DNA of 64,000 nucleotides from Rhynchopus sp. YZ270_cl-10 (GCA_964035575.1 OZ037849.1:124001-188000); one strand, 5' to 3'; shown: positions 49,936 to 59,584, counted from the stretch's first letter. Notes: generated by a model not told the origin, from the sequence alone. Numbers and translations are program-made.

Positions 49936-50392
49936 GCACCCTCCCCCCCCTTTTGGGGCCATATTCTGAGCAAGAATTACCCCTACTAGTTATCAAACAC
50001 ACACACACACCCAGGGGGCACCAACCTTTTTAGGATAAGACACCTCTCTCTCCCAGTTTGGGTGCCGCAAGGTCTCGCCCCTAGGGTGTTTACTAGGTCC
50101 TACCTCGCGCCCGCCTGTGGTATATGATGAAATACACCAAGTACTTCCAAGCGCACCAACCAGTACCCTATGCACATTAGCCTTTCGGCGGCTCTCGCCC
50201 TTTTGTATTGTCTTTCAATAGCAGCATTGGGGCCATGCACTACTTAGGTGCCGACAACGCTGGTTGAGAGGAAAAAATGGTCTCTCAGGTAAAAGTTTGT
50301 AAAAACCCCAACTGTGGGTAAGGCTTGGGGGAACAAGGTGTATTGGGGGGGTAAATTGCACTGAAACACACGCACGCACAAAAACTGATCTA
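49936..50392. other. Gap between two retroelements, with T1 motif
   Basis: The T1 motif and CA run (49951-50011) follow the RNase H stop codon. 50012-50392 holds no recognised feature and ends at the B2 repeat of the tyrosine-recombinase element. Confidence 0.6.
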
Positions 50393-50451
50393 AAAATATA
50401 TCCGTTTCGCTTGATCAGATCTCGACCGTTTGCTGCATTGCACGCTTCCAC
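50393..50451 (-). repeat. B2 repeat of the tyrosine-recombinase element
   Basis: AAAATATATCCGTTTCGCTT to CACGCTTCCAC, identical to B1 except CTGCATT for TTGCATT. Confidence 0.85.
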
Positions 50452-50462
50452 CTGCCGACACT

Positions 50463-50463
<1 letters not shown>

Positions 50464-50497
<34 letters not shown>

Positions 50498-50712
50498 AAA
50501 AAATTGATTGTTTCCAGCACACGCGGACTGTGTCAGTGTGTGATGGTATATGAGTATTGCCTGAAGTACAGAAAATGGGAGTGTCGGTGGCGGAGCACAA
50601 AAGAGGTAAAATGAGAAACATATCGGGTGGGGTCTCTGATCTAATCTGTGCGACGAATATATTTCCCCTAACACGCCATGTTTGGCCAGGGCCTCTCCAG
50701 CGCGTCAGTTGC
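50464..50712 (-). repeat. A2 repeat of the tyrosine-recombinase element
   Basis: It starts with a T run of about 33 and continues GAAAAAATTGATTGTTTCC to GCGCGTCAGTTGC. It matches A1 base for base over about 216 positions. Confidence 0.9.
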
Positions 50713-50771
50713 AAAATATATCCGTTTCGCTTGATCAGATCTCGACCGTTTGTTGCATTGCACGCTTCCAC
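50713..50771 (-). repeat. B1 repeat of the tyrosine-recombinase element
   Basis: The second copy of the 59-bp B repeat, placed between A2 and the end of the RT-RNase H frame. Confidence 0.85.
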
Positions 50772-50839
50772 TCAGGACCCTAAGGACCCTCGGATCGAAG
50801 GGACGCCGCGCGAACGATGAATGGGATTACGCTCCGCTG

Positions 50840-52486
50840 CTAAACCGGTAGTGTGATCGGGTAGTCTGCCACCACGCCTCTCGTGTACTTGTCTGCTTTT
50901 TGCTCCAACGTCGGTACCCATTCACATGCGACTTGGATGCGGGCGCCGGCCGCTAGGGTGAAAAGTTCAGCGATCACGAAATTTGAGCGGTAGTCTGAAG
51001 AGTGGCCCCTCTGGAGGCTGTGTACAGCCGGGAGGTTGTCGACCATCAGCCTGAGTCGCGTAGTATGTACCGATCTTGCCGCAAGTGCTACAGCCTGCTT
51101 TGCCGCGTAAAGTTCCTTCCTGTATATGTGCCAGTGTTCCTGCTCGTTAGAGAAATCCGCCTGTGACACCTGCTGCGGTTCTGACTCAAGGATCGCCGCC
51201 CACGCCTTCGAGGAAGCATCGGACCATGCTGTGATAGATGATGTTGGTCCCCGTTCAATCCATGGATTTTCCTTAATACGTATCGTCCTCTCCTTTACTT
51301 CCTTCACCACCGAAGGGCGCACTGCTGTAGGCGTGTCCCATGCAGCCGTGTTGTATAAGTCTCGAGCGATGTCTCTCATGAAGCTCAATGTCGCGGGTAG
51401 GAAACATAGAAAAGAGTTTGTAATATATGAGTGCCACACCATGCCCCCGACCACCTTGTAGATTTCCCTAGGGGTTGCCATCCCTCCGGTTACCTTCGCG
51501 TGTGCACTATTCGCTAAAAATTTCTTAATCCACTCCGGGTCTGAACGATAAATATGGTGTCTGAGGTCGAAAGAGACGCCGAAAGTTTCAAAAAGTTGTG
51601 TGGGGACCCCGTAGCCTTTCTCGTCCAAAGTCATCTTCGCGTCCACAGCGTTGCATCGGGAGAGGAATTTTTGAAACTGCTTGGTCGCCTCATCCTCCGT
51701 GTCTGCGGTGACAATGAAGTTGTCAATCCACGTGACGCCCTCTGACGGTGGCAACAGTACTCTCGCCGCTCGGTTCGCAATGCACGGGGCGAACTTCCAC
51801 CCCATGCACAAAGCTTTTAGTCTTGTGGTCACGAACTTTCCTCGCTGTGGTGCTACTTTTACCCCGAAGAAGTCCCTGATGTCTGGGTGCACCGGAAACT
51901 GGTAAAACCAGCTCTTCCCGTCTGTATTCACCACCCAGTTGGCTTGTAGAATCTGATGTATCACCTGGGGCATTCGCGGGAGCCACATGTCCGGTGGGTG
52001 CCGCATGCAGTCGTTTAGCTTTCTGCCATCCAGAACAAACCTTCTCCCTCCCGACTTCTTCTCCACTGTGAATCCGTGTAGCACGACGGTGGGTTCCTGA
52101 TCCACTTCCTCCAACACGTTATAGTCCTTCAGCGCTTTTAGGTGGTGCATGAGATTTCGTGAGATCTTTTTCCGGAAATGTGTGTCGTATCTTACGTTCT
52201 CTAGAGCCCCTTCCAGGAACTGCGCGTAAAAGCTTTTTGGATCTGTGATCAGATCAATCACTCCCTGCAGTTCACCTGTCACGTCCAACTCCTGCAGCTT
52301 CGCATGTCCATGAAACCGGCGCATATTGGCGCGATGTAGTCGTCCTCTGGAATACCGCGCACACGGGGTGGTCTGCACAGCTTTCCATTCACCGACACTG
52401 CGAGGACATCGTTGGGCGCCTCCAAACCCGGCCCCATGTCTTTTTCGTCCTCTGGATTGTAGCGTGTCTTTTCCCCTGGGATCCAT
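50840..52486 (-). CDS. Reverse transcriptase-RNase H of the tyrosine-recombinase element
   Basis: A 548-residue frame. The reverse transcriptase core runs about 135-310. The first catalytic Asp is in WVVNTDGKSW (Asp189), and the box normally reading YxDD is WIDN (253-256), so the second Asp of the pair is Asn here. An RNase H domain follows with Asp423 (AWSDASSKAW), Glu458 (YRKELYAAKQA), Asp483 (LMVDNLPAV) and Asp532 (EQKADKYTRG) all present. It would copy the element RNA and degrade it. It starts 34 bases after the recombinase stop; the first 50 or so residues are basic and poorly structured, so an internal start such as Met55 is possible. There is no protease or integrase, as expected for this class. 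Confidence 0.88.
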   Translation of the reverse strand: MDPRGKDTLQSRGRKRHGAGFGGAQRCPRSVGEWKAVQTTPCARYSRGRLHRANMRRFHGHAKLQELDVTGELQGVIDLITDPKSFYAQFLEGALENVRYDTHFRKKISRNLMHHLKALKDYNVLEEVDQEPTVVLHGFTVEKKSGGRRFVLDGRKLNDCMRHPPDMWLPRMPQVIHQILQANWVVNTDGKSWFYQFPVHPDIRDFFGVKVAPQRGKFVTTRLKALCMGWKFAPCIANRAARVLLPPSEGVTWIDNFIVTADTEDEATKQFQKFLSRCNAVDAKMTLDEKGYGVPTQLFETFGVSFDLRHHIYRSDPEWIKKFLANSAHAKVTGGMATPREIYKVVGGMVWHSYITNSFLCFLPATLSFMRDIARDLYNTAAWDTPTAVRPSVVKEVKERTIRIKENPWIERGPTSSITAWSDASSKAWAAILESEPQQVSQADFSNEQEHWHIYRKELYAAKQAVALAARSVHTTRLRLMVDNLPAVHSLQRGHSSDYRSNFVIAELFTLAAGARIQVACEWVPTLEQKADKYTRGVVADYPITLPV

Positions 52487-52520
52487 GGTACGCCAGGTAT
52501 CTTCCCCTGGAGCAAGTACT

Positions 52521-53471
52521 TCACATGGCTGCCTGCAGCTGCTGCGACATGGTTGCCGTCACGTCCACCCTCTGTAGTCCCGCTTCTGCGACGTATCGGA
52601 TCAGAGACTCCGTTGTTTGGTGGCGGGTGAGGAGGCATATTTCGTCGAGGGACACCTTCTGTTTCAGGAGGAACTGCGCAGCCCCTCTTCTCAGTGAGTG
52701 CGACGACAGCTCCCTGTTGACTCTCTGTAGGGCGGCTCCGAGTTGGTGCGATGTTATCCCTGGTGGGAAAATCAAACCTTGCTGATCGCGGACAGCTTGC
52801 AGTCGTTGTACTAAAATTTCCTGCGCTGCCTTTGTGAGATGGTGGCCCGTGAAGCGTCCCAGCTGGAAAGGATCTCCTTTGGTCTCCCTCCAATGCACTG
52901 CCACCACTCCGTCTGGTCTGATGGTGATCTCCTGCTTCTTGAGTCGCAGCACGTCCGACGCCCTCCCCGCCGTCACCCAACACATAGCCAGTGCTAAACG
53001 TATCAACGGCTTCTTCTCCAGCTCGATCGCCGATGCGACTTCGGAGGGACGTGCCGGCTTGGCCTGCTTGCCCGGCATCAGTGCTCCCATCCTTCGCAGA
53101 CTCCGACGGTAATCCTGCACCATTTGGGACTCCGCCAGGCGTGCGTCCCCTGTCCGCCGTAACGCCGCCGCCACGTCCATCGTATATTGCAGCGCCGAAC
53201 TCTCCGTGACTCCGTCTAAAGACCTTTTCTTTTCCACCCAATATATGAGCGCCACTTCGTGTGAGATTGTGCATGTGTGTTTCTCCTCCCAAGCGTTTTT
53301 GAATTCGAAGTATCGCCGACACGTGCTTTGGAGGCTCTTCCAGGAGGACTCCGCTAAGCATCGGGCGAGGGTTGTCTGAGTCGATTGAATTATTGTATTT
53401 TCCTGTTTGTTTGTGAGGGGGGTCTCGTGTTGTCGTTTTCTGCCTCTTTCGCTGGGGGGAGGAAAGAGCAT
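52521..53471 (-). CDS. Tyrosine recombinase of the retrotransposon
   Basis: A 316-residue frame with the catalytic set of the lambda-integrase family: Arg170 (TAGRASDVLRL), Lys198 (ETKGDP), His258 and Arg261 (SHSLRRG), His284 (LTRHQTTES) and the nucleophile Tyr293 (LIRYVAEAG). It would integrate the circular cDNA by site-specific recombination, which fits the split direct repeats and absence of an integrase gene. A SAM-like N-terminal domain is expected at about 28-130. It starts 15 bases after the gag stop, suggesting translation from one polycistronic RNA. Confidence 0.92.
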   Translation of the reverse strand: MLFPPPSERGRKRQHETPLTNKQENTIIQSTQTTLARCLAESSWKSLQSTCRRYFEFKNAWEEKHTCTISHEVALIYWVEKKRSLDGVTESSALQYTMDVAAALRRTGDARLAESQMVQDYRRSLRRMGALMPGKQAKPARPSEVASAIELEKKPLIRLALAMCWVTAGRASDVLRLKKQEITIRPDGVVAVHWRETKGDPFQLGRFTGHHLTKAAQEILVQRLQAVRDQQGLIFPPGITSHQLGAALQRVNRELSSHSLRRGAAQFLLKQKVSLDEICLLTRHQTTESLIRYVAEAGLQRVDVTATMSQQLQAAM

Positions 53472-53486
53472 CTGCGCGTAAGGCAG

Positions 53487-54530
53487 TCAGTTCTTCCCCC
53501 CGCGTCCCCCCTTTCCCTGGTTCTCGGTGCGTCGGTCGCTGGTACGGTCGTAGTCCCTCTTCCTGTCGTTTTGGTTTGTGTCCCCTCGGTAACCCCCCGT
53601 AGTGCCTCGGTCGTTGTTTCGGTTGTACTCCTTCTTTTTATTCTTCCCCGCCTCTACCAGCTGCTCCAACATACGCGTCTGCAGCTGCACGGTGAAAGCT
53701 TCGGGGAGATAGCCGTTTGCCCTCTTCTCGTACGTCAGACGGATGTTCCTGCCGTATATGCCCAGATGGGTGGAGGCGGACATGGTCACCACTACCCTGT
53801 GCAACACCGCCATCGTCCCCCCGTTGTCTGCTGGGTTTGGTTTTAAAGCGTTTAGAGTGGTGTCGAGGAAATCGAAATTGCGTCTCATCTCTACCTCGTG
53901 CTCGCGGGCCACATCAAGGTTTGCAGGAAGTGCGTATTCTTTGAATACTTTGCTAACTTCCGTCCTGATCAGTGTCTTCACCTGGGGTACGTGTACGTTT
54001 TTCCATGTCCCGACCACCTCTGCATGGAAACCCTGGGGTAGTGCGAGGTTTCGCTGTTCCTCCAACGCCGTCATCCTGCCGTTCAACGCAACCATCTGGT
54101 CCCTCATCTGCATCAGGATCACCATCATGTCCTGCTGTGGTGCGTTCTGTGGTTGTTGCTGCTGTTGTGCTGCGTTCTGCTGTGCTGGGATATCCGGTGC
54201 CGGGTCAGAAGCGTTGCTCACGGCGTCGTCCAGTGGGATCGCGAAAGCGCGTATCCACTCACACACTGGACACGACCACCCCAACTCCAGAATGCCATCC
54301 GTGAACTCCGTGCGTGTTTGGCCCTGCGGGAGTACGTTGCGGATGCATGTCACCGTAGTGCGGTGGCCGCAGCGCCAGCAGTTTGCGCCTCCTCCGTGCA
54401 CCGTGGCGCAGCTCGGGAACACGCATCCCGCCGCCGCCTCTGCCGGCTGCCCCTCTGCTCTGCCCACCTCCACCTGCGCCCACTCAACGTCGTGCGCGTT
54501 GGCGGGGAAGTCGTCCCGGGTAAGGGCCAT
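53487..54530 (-). CDS. Gag-like protein of the tyrosine-recombinase element
   Basis: A 347-residue first ORF, identified by position and composition rather than by a family match. An N-terminal Cys/His zinc-binding-like region (about 36-93: CVFPSC, CWRCGH, CPVCEW) is followed by a Gln-rich stretch (118-131). A probable coiled coil (MVILMQMRDQMVALNGRMTALEEQ, broken here by context) and a basic Gly/Arg/Asn-rich C-terminus suitable for RNA binding come after. The start at 54530 is the first ATG after the repeat-rich leader. Confidence 0.75.
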   Translation of the reverse strand: MALTRDDFPANAHDVEWAQVEVGRAEGQPAEAAAGCVFPSCATVHGGGANCWRCGHRTTVTCIRNVLPQGQTRTEFTDGILELGWSCPVCEWIRAFAIPLDDAVSNASDPAPDIPAQQNAAQQQQQPQNAPQQDMMVILMQMRDQMVALNGRMTALEEQRNLALPQGFHAEVVGTWKNVHVPQVKTLIRTEVSKVFKEYALPANLDVAREHEVEMRRNFDFLDTTLNALKPNPADNGGTMAVLHRVVVTMSASTHLGIYGRNIRLTYEKRANGYLPEAFTVQLQTRMLEQLVEAGKNKKKEYNRNNDRGTTGGYRGDTNQNDRKRDYDRTSDRRTENQGKGGRGGKN

Positions 54531-54547
54531 GTTGACGGTTTGAAAAA

Positions 54548-54975
54548 GGGCTCGTGGTCCCTAGGCTCCTTTCTGGGCTCGTAGTCCCTGCTTTTGCTTT
54601 TGCTTTTACTTCTGTATCCTTTTTAGAGTTGGGCTCGTAGTCCCTTTTTACTTCTGTATCCTTTTTAGAGTTGGGCTCGTAGTCCCTTTTTACTTCTGTA
54701 TCCTTTTAAGAGTCTGGCTCGTAGTCCCTGCTTTTGCTTTTACTTCTGTATCCTTTTTAGAGTTGGGCTCGTAGTCCCTTTTTACTTCTGTATCCTTTTT
54801 AGAGTTGGGCTCGTAGTCCCTTTTTACTTCTGTATCCTTTTAAGAGTCTGGCTCGTAGTCCCTGCTTTTGCTTTTACTTCTGTATCCTTTTTAGAGTTGG
54901 GCTCGTAGTCCCTTTTTACTTCTGTATCCTTTTTAGAGTCTGGCTCGTAGTCCCTGCTTTTGCTTTTTCTTCTGT
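54548..54975 (-). repeat. Minisatellite in the retrotransposon leader
   Basis: About ten imperfect units of 42-48 bp built from GGGCTCGTAGTCCCTTTTTA, CTTCTGTATCCTTTTTAGAG. Its frames are open on the minus strand but highly repetitive and lie upstream of gag; I treat it as untranslated leader. Confidence 0.8.
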
Positions 54976-55037
54976 ATCTCCCCTGCTTTTTCTGTTTCTG
55001 TATTGTTTCTGAAAATATATTTTTGTCCGCGTGTGCT

Positions 55038-55039
<2 letters not shown>

Positions 55040-55101
<62 letters not shown>

Positions 55102-55316
55102 AAAAAATTGATTGTTTCCAGCACACGCGGACTGTGTCAGTGTGTGATGGTATATGAGTATTGCCTGAAGTACAGAAAATGGGAGTGTCGGTGGCGGAGC
55201 ACAAAAGAGGTAAAATGAGAAACATATCGGGTGGGGTCTCTGATCTAATCTGTGCGACGAATATATTTCCCCTAACACGCCATGTTTGGCCAGGGCCTCT
55301 CCAGCGCGTCAGTTGC
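55040..55316 (-). repeat. A1 repeat of the tyrosine-recombinase element
   Basis: The 5' terminal repeat of the element, identical to A2 apart from a T run about twice as long (about 61 against 33). Confidence 0.88.
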
Positions 55317-55326
55317 AAAAAAAAAA

Positions 55327-55628
55327 TCTTAACGTACACTCTCTGTTGATTCTAAAACGGGGGAGGGTAAAAAAGGCGTGAAAGGTAAATTGGGGAAGAG
55401 GTTGAAAAGTTGGAACGCTTCCTCACCCCAGATCACACATTTTTTTTTTTTGAAAAATAAATAAAACTCCTCTCGAAATTGTTCAAGATTGAACTGAGAG
55501 AAAGAAGAAACCCCAAACCCTCCCAGACCAAACGGTCTAACCTGTTGTATTGACATAGTGTGGGGAGAATGAGGAGCACAAGAATCGTCTTCGCGCATAC
55601 TAAAAGATTTCCTACGATATGTCACAAG
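55327..55628 (+). repeat. 280-bp dispersed repeat, copy 2
   Basis: It matches 15871-16150 along its length with small indels and begins within about ten bases of the retrotransposon boundary. Confidence 0.75.
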
Positions 55629-55919
55629 TGTCATGTCACCGAAAAAAAAAAAAAACTTGTGAGATGCATGTGCTGCCTACCTCTCGGGCACACACATCTC
55701 TGATATAAAACACACGTACATCAAATTGGAAATATTCCGTTCAATGCGGGACTTGCACATTGCTTTTAAACACGCCTCAAAATAAAAAGTCAAAATCGAA
55801 GAAAAGTTGATACGATAAACCAAACCCTCTCGTGTGTGTCGTCACCTAAACAGGACGAAGTCACGTCTACCGCCACGCAGCAAGCTCTTGAGGGAGCTAC
55901 TGCTCCGACGTTGCAACAT

Positions 55920-58034
55920 TCACTTCTGCAGCTCTGTCTGTAGGACTACCTGAGGAGTCACGATGCTTGTGTGCGAAGTGTCGTCGTGCCACGCTGCACA
56001 CTCATACAACCCAAACCTGTACCAGCGCAGCACCTTTGCAAGCGACGCAGGCAGTGCAGTGCCCTGGGGTGGCTCGTACAGGCACACCTTCCCCTCGTCG
56101 ACAGCCTCCTCGCACAGCGTCCAGCTCCGGTGCACAGACGGCCCCATCACAGTCATGAAGCGCTGTATGCGTGTCCCCACATCGCCGTGCTCCACAGGAC
56201 CACTCGCAAGCCCTGCCCCCGCAACAGACGTGCCGTCGTGCAGGCGCTGCACGAAGCGCACAGCGTTCTCCGCATGTGCCTGTGTTGCGCGGGTCAGGTT
56301 CCACCCAACACACACACGGCTCCCAAGCAGCGACACAAGCGCACCTCCACTCTGGTCCAGCGCCACCGTCAGTGCTGCAATGCCAATGTTCATGTCGTGC
56401 AGCGCACTCCCGTGGTCAGGGCTGTTCACACTCACCTGCACAACACCGATCGTCGCAGCTGCCGAGTAGCGTGCTTGGGCAAGTGTCTCGCACAACGTCT
56501 GTCCGGTGAAATCCATCACAGTGTCGCCTGTGGGAAGCAGGCCGGCTTCAAGGGGTGTGTACTTCCGTCCCGCAAGCGACAAAGGCCACAGGCAGCGCAT
56601 GTCAACAGGCTCAGACACACCCTTCAGCTCAAGGGACTCGACGTCGCCCACAGCAGCATCACAACACATGCAACAAGCTTCCCACAGGTCAGAAGGTACA
56701 GCCACAGCACCAGGCTTGCATGTGCTCTCAACACGGGCAGCAACGTTCACTGTGTGTCCAAAGTAGTCTGTCCGTCCCGTCAGTGCGTTCTGCTCCACAG
56801 TCACAGGTCCTGTGTTCACACCAATGCGCACAGTCAGTCCTCCCCAAAGGGAGCCCTGTTCAGTACAGATTGGTGCATCCTCAAGTAACGACTCAGGCCA
56901 GACAGCTTCACGCAGGAGTTCGTGCACACGCAGACCGAAGTTCACCCCGTCCTGTGTTGATGCAAAGGCAATCATAAAAGCGTCGCCGATTGTCTTCACT
57001 TCGTACCCACCAAAGGCCTGCATCACCTCACGCATCACAGAGTTGTGGATCTTCAGCCCAGCACGCATCCCTTCAGGTGCATGTTCCCAGATCGTCGTCG
57101 AAGAACGGATGTCTGTGAACACAATTGTTGCTGTCTCGCTTTCGACCCCAGGTGGGCCAAAGGACACACGGCTCCCTTCGTCCTCCATCTCGTCAAACAG
57201 CGCAGCAGGGAGGTAGGGCCGGTACATACGCAGGTTCCGCTCCATTGTCTGCAGCGTCTCGTACATCTGCTCGGGGAGCTCCGCCTCACGCATCTTGAGC
57301 ATGCGCGCCACACCTTCCACGTCGTACTTTGCGAGCAACGACGCAATCTCGTGCACTGCCTCTATCGTCTTCTGCATGGATGTCTGCTCCTTCAGCACTT
57401 GGCGAGCGAAGCCACGTGTCGCGATGAAGTCGACAATGAAGACCATCAAGCCTGCAAGGAGCAGGAAGGCTTCAGAAGCAAAGGGGATGGGGCAAGGCAG
57501 CGTTGCACAGGAGACTAGGTCGTCGTAGAACTCACGTCGTTGGCTCTGCCCCCGCAGCCAGGCTATGTCATACAGCCCCATCCTGAACACGTTCTCTGCA
57601 GACAGGAGTAGGATCCACATCACAGAGACAACAACAAAGATCAGCGTGAAGCGCTCGCCAACCTGCAACACAAGCAGCAGGTCCACGACAATGACAAGCA
57701 TGGGGTACACAGTCTTCGCCACAAGACGTGTCTCGAGGTCGTTCAGGAAAATCGACACACCCATTGCATAGAGGAACACCACGATGCCTGCACGCGTGAC
57801 TTCCCGCCCTGTGCACATGTAGACAAAGAGCGCTAGTGGACTGACCATAGAAATGGACGCTGCCAACGCCATGTTCGCACCCGTTCCCGCAAACGCAGCC
57901 GTCATCAGCATTGGTGTTGCTGCTGTAAACTGTATGCCCGCCACCAACGTCAGCAGGCGGCGCTGGTAGCACTCCGCACTGCTCGCTGCACCAGAACGGG
58001 AATACATCCGCTCGAGGAACGTCTCCCTCGACAT
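55920..58034 (-). CDS. Membrane class III adenylyl cyclase AC-D
   Basis: Predicted 704 residues, with the start at MSRETFLERMYSRSG (58034), which gives a length matching AC-B and AC-C. The in-frame upstream extension to 58187 lacks their features. The membrane half is again unlike AC-B and AC-C. From ASLLAKYDVEGVARML onward it is nearly identical to them, with all catalytic and adenine-selecting residues present, followed by the degenerate second domain. The tail (CAAWHDDTSHTSIVTPQ then VVLQTELQK) resembles AC-C but is longer. Intronless. The DNA of the catalytic half matches AC-B at some variable sites and AC-C at others, pointing to gene conversion. Confidence 0.92.
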   Translation of the reverse strand: MSRETFLERMYSRSGAASSAECYQRRLLTLVAGIQFTAATPMLMTAAFAGTGANMALAASISMVSPLALFVYMCTGREVTRAGIVVFLYAMGVSIFLNDLETRLVAKTVYPMLVIVVDLLLVLQVGERFTLIFVVVSVMWILLLSAENVFRMGLYDIAWLRGQSQRREFYDDLVSCATLPCPIPFASEAFLLLAGLMVFIVDFIATRGFARQVLKEQTSMQKTIEAVHEIASLLAKYDVEGVARMLKMREAELPEQMYETLQTMERNLRMYRPYLPAALFDEMEDEGSRVSFGPPGVESETATIVFTDIRSSTTIWEHAPEGMRAGLKIHNSVMREVMQAFGGYEVKTIGDAFMIAFASTQDGVNFGLRVHELLREAVWPESLLEDAPICTEQGSLWGGLTVRIGVNTGPVTVEQNALTGRTDYFGHTVNVAARVESTCKPGAVAVPSDLWEACCMCCDAAVGDVESLELKGVSEPVDMRCLWPLSLAGRKYTPLEAGLLPTGDTVMDFTGQTLCETLAQARYSAAATIGVVQVSVNSPDHGSALHDMNIGIAALTVALDQSGGALVSLLGSRVCVGWNLTRATQAHAENAVRFVQRLHDGTSVAGAGLASGPVEHGDVGTRIQRFMTVMGPSVHRSWTLCEEAVDEGKVCLYEPPQGTALPASLAKVLRWYRFGLYECAAWHDDTSHTSIVTPQVVLQTELQK

Positions 58035-58711
58035 TGTTGTCTGCCCCCCAACCCCTTCGGGTGTGCGCTGTGTGGTGAGGGTGGAGGTCACAGAGAATAG
58101 GGGTCCAGGGTTGGGGGGAAGCGTAATCAAGAACGTTGCATCTCCACTTTTTTTTTGCACACAATTCCCTAAAAAAAATACGGGCAACAGACAGAAAGCA
58201 CACGGCTATACTTTGTGGTTTTACTTCACTTTCATTTTTCTCTCTCTTTTTCCCATATAGCAAGAAACCACTAAAGAATTTAACAACACACCACAACGAA
58301 CATCACCCTTAAAAGGTTAGGCTTCTGACAGAGATATCTTTTTTTTCTGCCCTTTTTTTGTACTTTTTATTTTGAAAAAGTTGGGGGGGGGGGCAAAGTG
58401 CAGATGTTGTTTTAATCTGCTTTGCTTTGAAATCTTGATTTTGTATTAGTGTATGTGGTGATCCTGAGGCAGGGTCCTAGGTATAGTATACGGAAAATGT
58501 GTAACACATTTTCCGTTAAATCCGGTTTTTTTTTTTTTTTTTGGGGGTCCCCCAAAAAACAATCCCAGAAACCGTGGGTCCCTCCTACACTTACTCACAA
58601 CAGAATTTTTTGGTACCCAAAAAAATCTCAATTTCCCATACGAATTCTGAATACGAAAATGCTCGCATTCAGAAGGAAAAGGAAGCATGCATCATGGCGA
58701 AAGAAAAAAAA

Positions 58712-58956
58712 GTAGCGTACCGTGCGCCTGCGGCGCAAGCTTGCAACAACCCTTCCCATGACATAGTTTGGCTGTAAAAAAAGTGCAATTTTAAGCGTAT
58801 TTTTTGGAAATGTTGCGTACCGTGGCTTCGCCAGAAACTTTCGTTTTAGCAAAATACGTAAGTAAAATTTACGGAAACTGACGAGAATTACTAGCGACCG
58901 AGCCATTTTATTTCAACATTTTTTATAAATGTTGCGTACCGTGGCTTCGCCAGGAA
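58712..58956 (+). repeat. GC-rich hairpin motif cluster
   Basis: CGTGCGCCTGCGGCGCAAGC once, and ATGTTGCGTACCGTGGCTTC followed by GCCAG twice, with A/T-rich flanks. The same two motifs occur at 3420-3519 and, inverted, the first at 18773-18803. Confidence 0.65.
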
Positions 58957-59584
58957 CTTGGGCGAACCTGTATAGACTCCCTGCTCCTGAACAAAGAATA
59001 CAAAGTGTATCTTTGTGTCGCTTTTCTAGTCGACTGTCACAGATCATCATCATCATAGGGGTGAGGTTCGAGTGCACGATTCTTTCGTGCCACACATTCT
59101 TGGATGATCACCCCAAGGAGATTGTCCGGCAGTTCGTTGGGAATCGGGTTATCCCTCTCCATTATGCGAAGGATGTCCTCGACTTGACATTACGTATGGG
59201 TAGCATCAATTTTTTGGGGCTGTTGTGGGGTAGGAATTTTCCGCGCGCAGCGCGGAAATTTTTTTTCAAAACACATTTTCCGTTTCCCCCTTTTTTTTTT
59301 GGACCTAGAACCCTGCCTGAGGGAATGGATTTTGGTTTTTTTTTTTTTGGCAAGTTGCTGGTTTAGTGTAGCTGTCATATAAACAATCTTCACTGGTTTG
59401 AAAACTTTTTTTTAACCATTTCTTCAGGGAACTAAGCATCGGATGGTCCTGGAAGCTTCAAGAAAATGGAGTCGGCGGGGCTAAAGGGGAAGTTGCCTTC
59501 CTAAACGTGCAAAAAAAAGGCCTGTTTGGGTGATTTGAATGACCTCTCTCGAACACACATCTTTCAAAAGGGGGAGAAAGTTGA

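Larger units (their letters stand above)
50393..55316 (-). mobile_element. Tyrosine-recombinase retrotransposon with split direct repeats (VIPER/Ngaro-like)
   Basis: Read on the minus strand: A1 (55316 to about 55040), a minisatellite leader, gag, tyrosine recombinase, RT-RNase H, then B1 (50771-50713), A2 (50712 to about 50464) and B2 (50451-50393). A1 and A2 share about 220 near-identical bases next to a T run of variable length. B1 and B2 share 59 bases with one difference. A1-ORFs-B1-A2-B2 is the split direct repeat layout known for Ngaro/PAT-type elements; the order gag, recombinase, RT is the one described for VIPER. All three frames are open, so the copy may be active. Confidence 0.85.

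Noticed and set aside
52279..53361. 360-codon minus-strand frame overlapping the recombinase
   Set aside because: It overlaps the recombinase in another frame; the recombinase frame has all catalytic residues.
50464..55316. LTR retrotransposon
   Set aside because: There is a direct repeat pair, but the element encodes a tyrosine recombinase, no protease or DDE integrase, and has an extra B repeat pair that fits split direct repeats instead.
54824..55339. 171-codon minus-strand frame in the retrotransposon leader
   Set aside because: It reads through the terminal repeat, a poly-T run and the minisatellite; gag starts independently at 54530.
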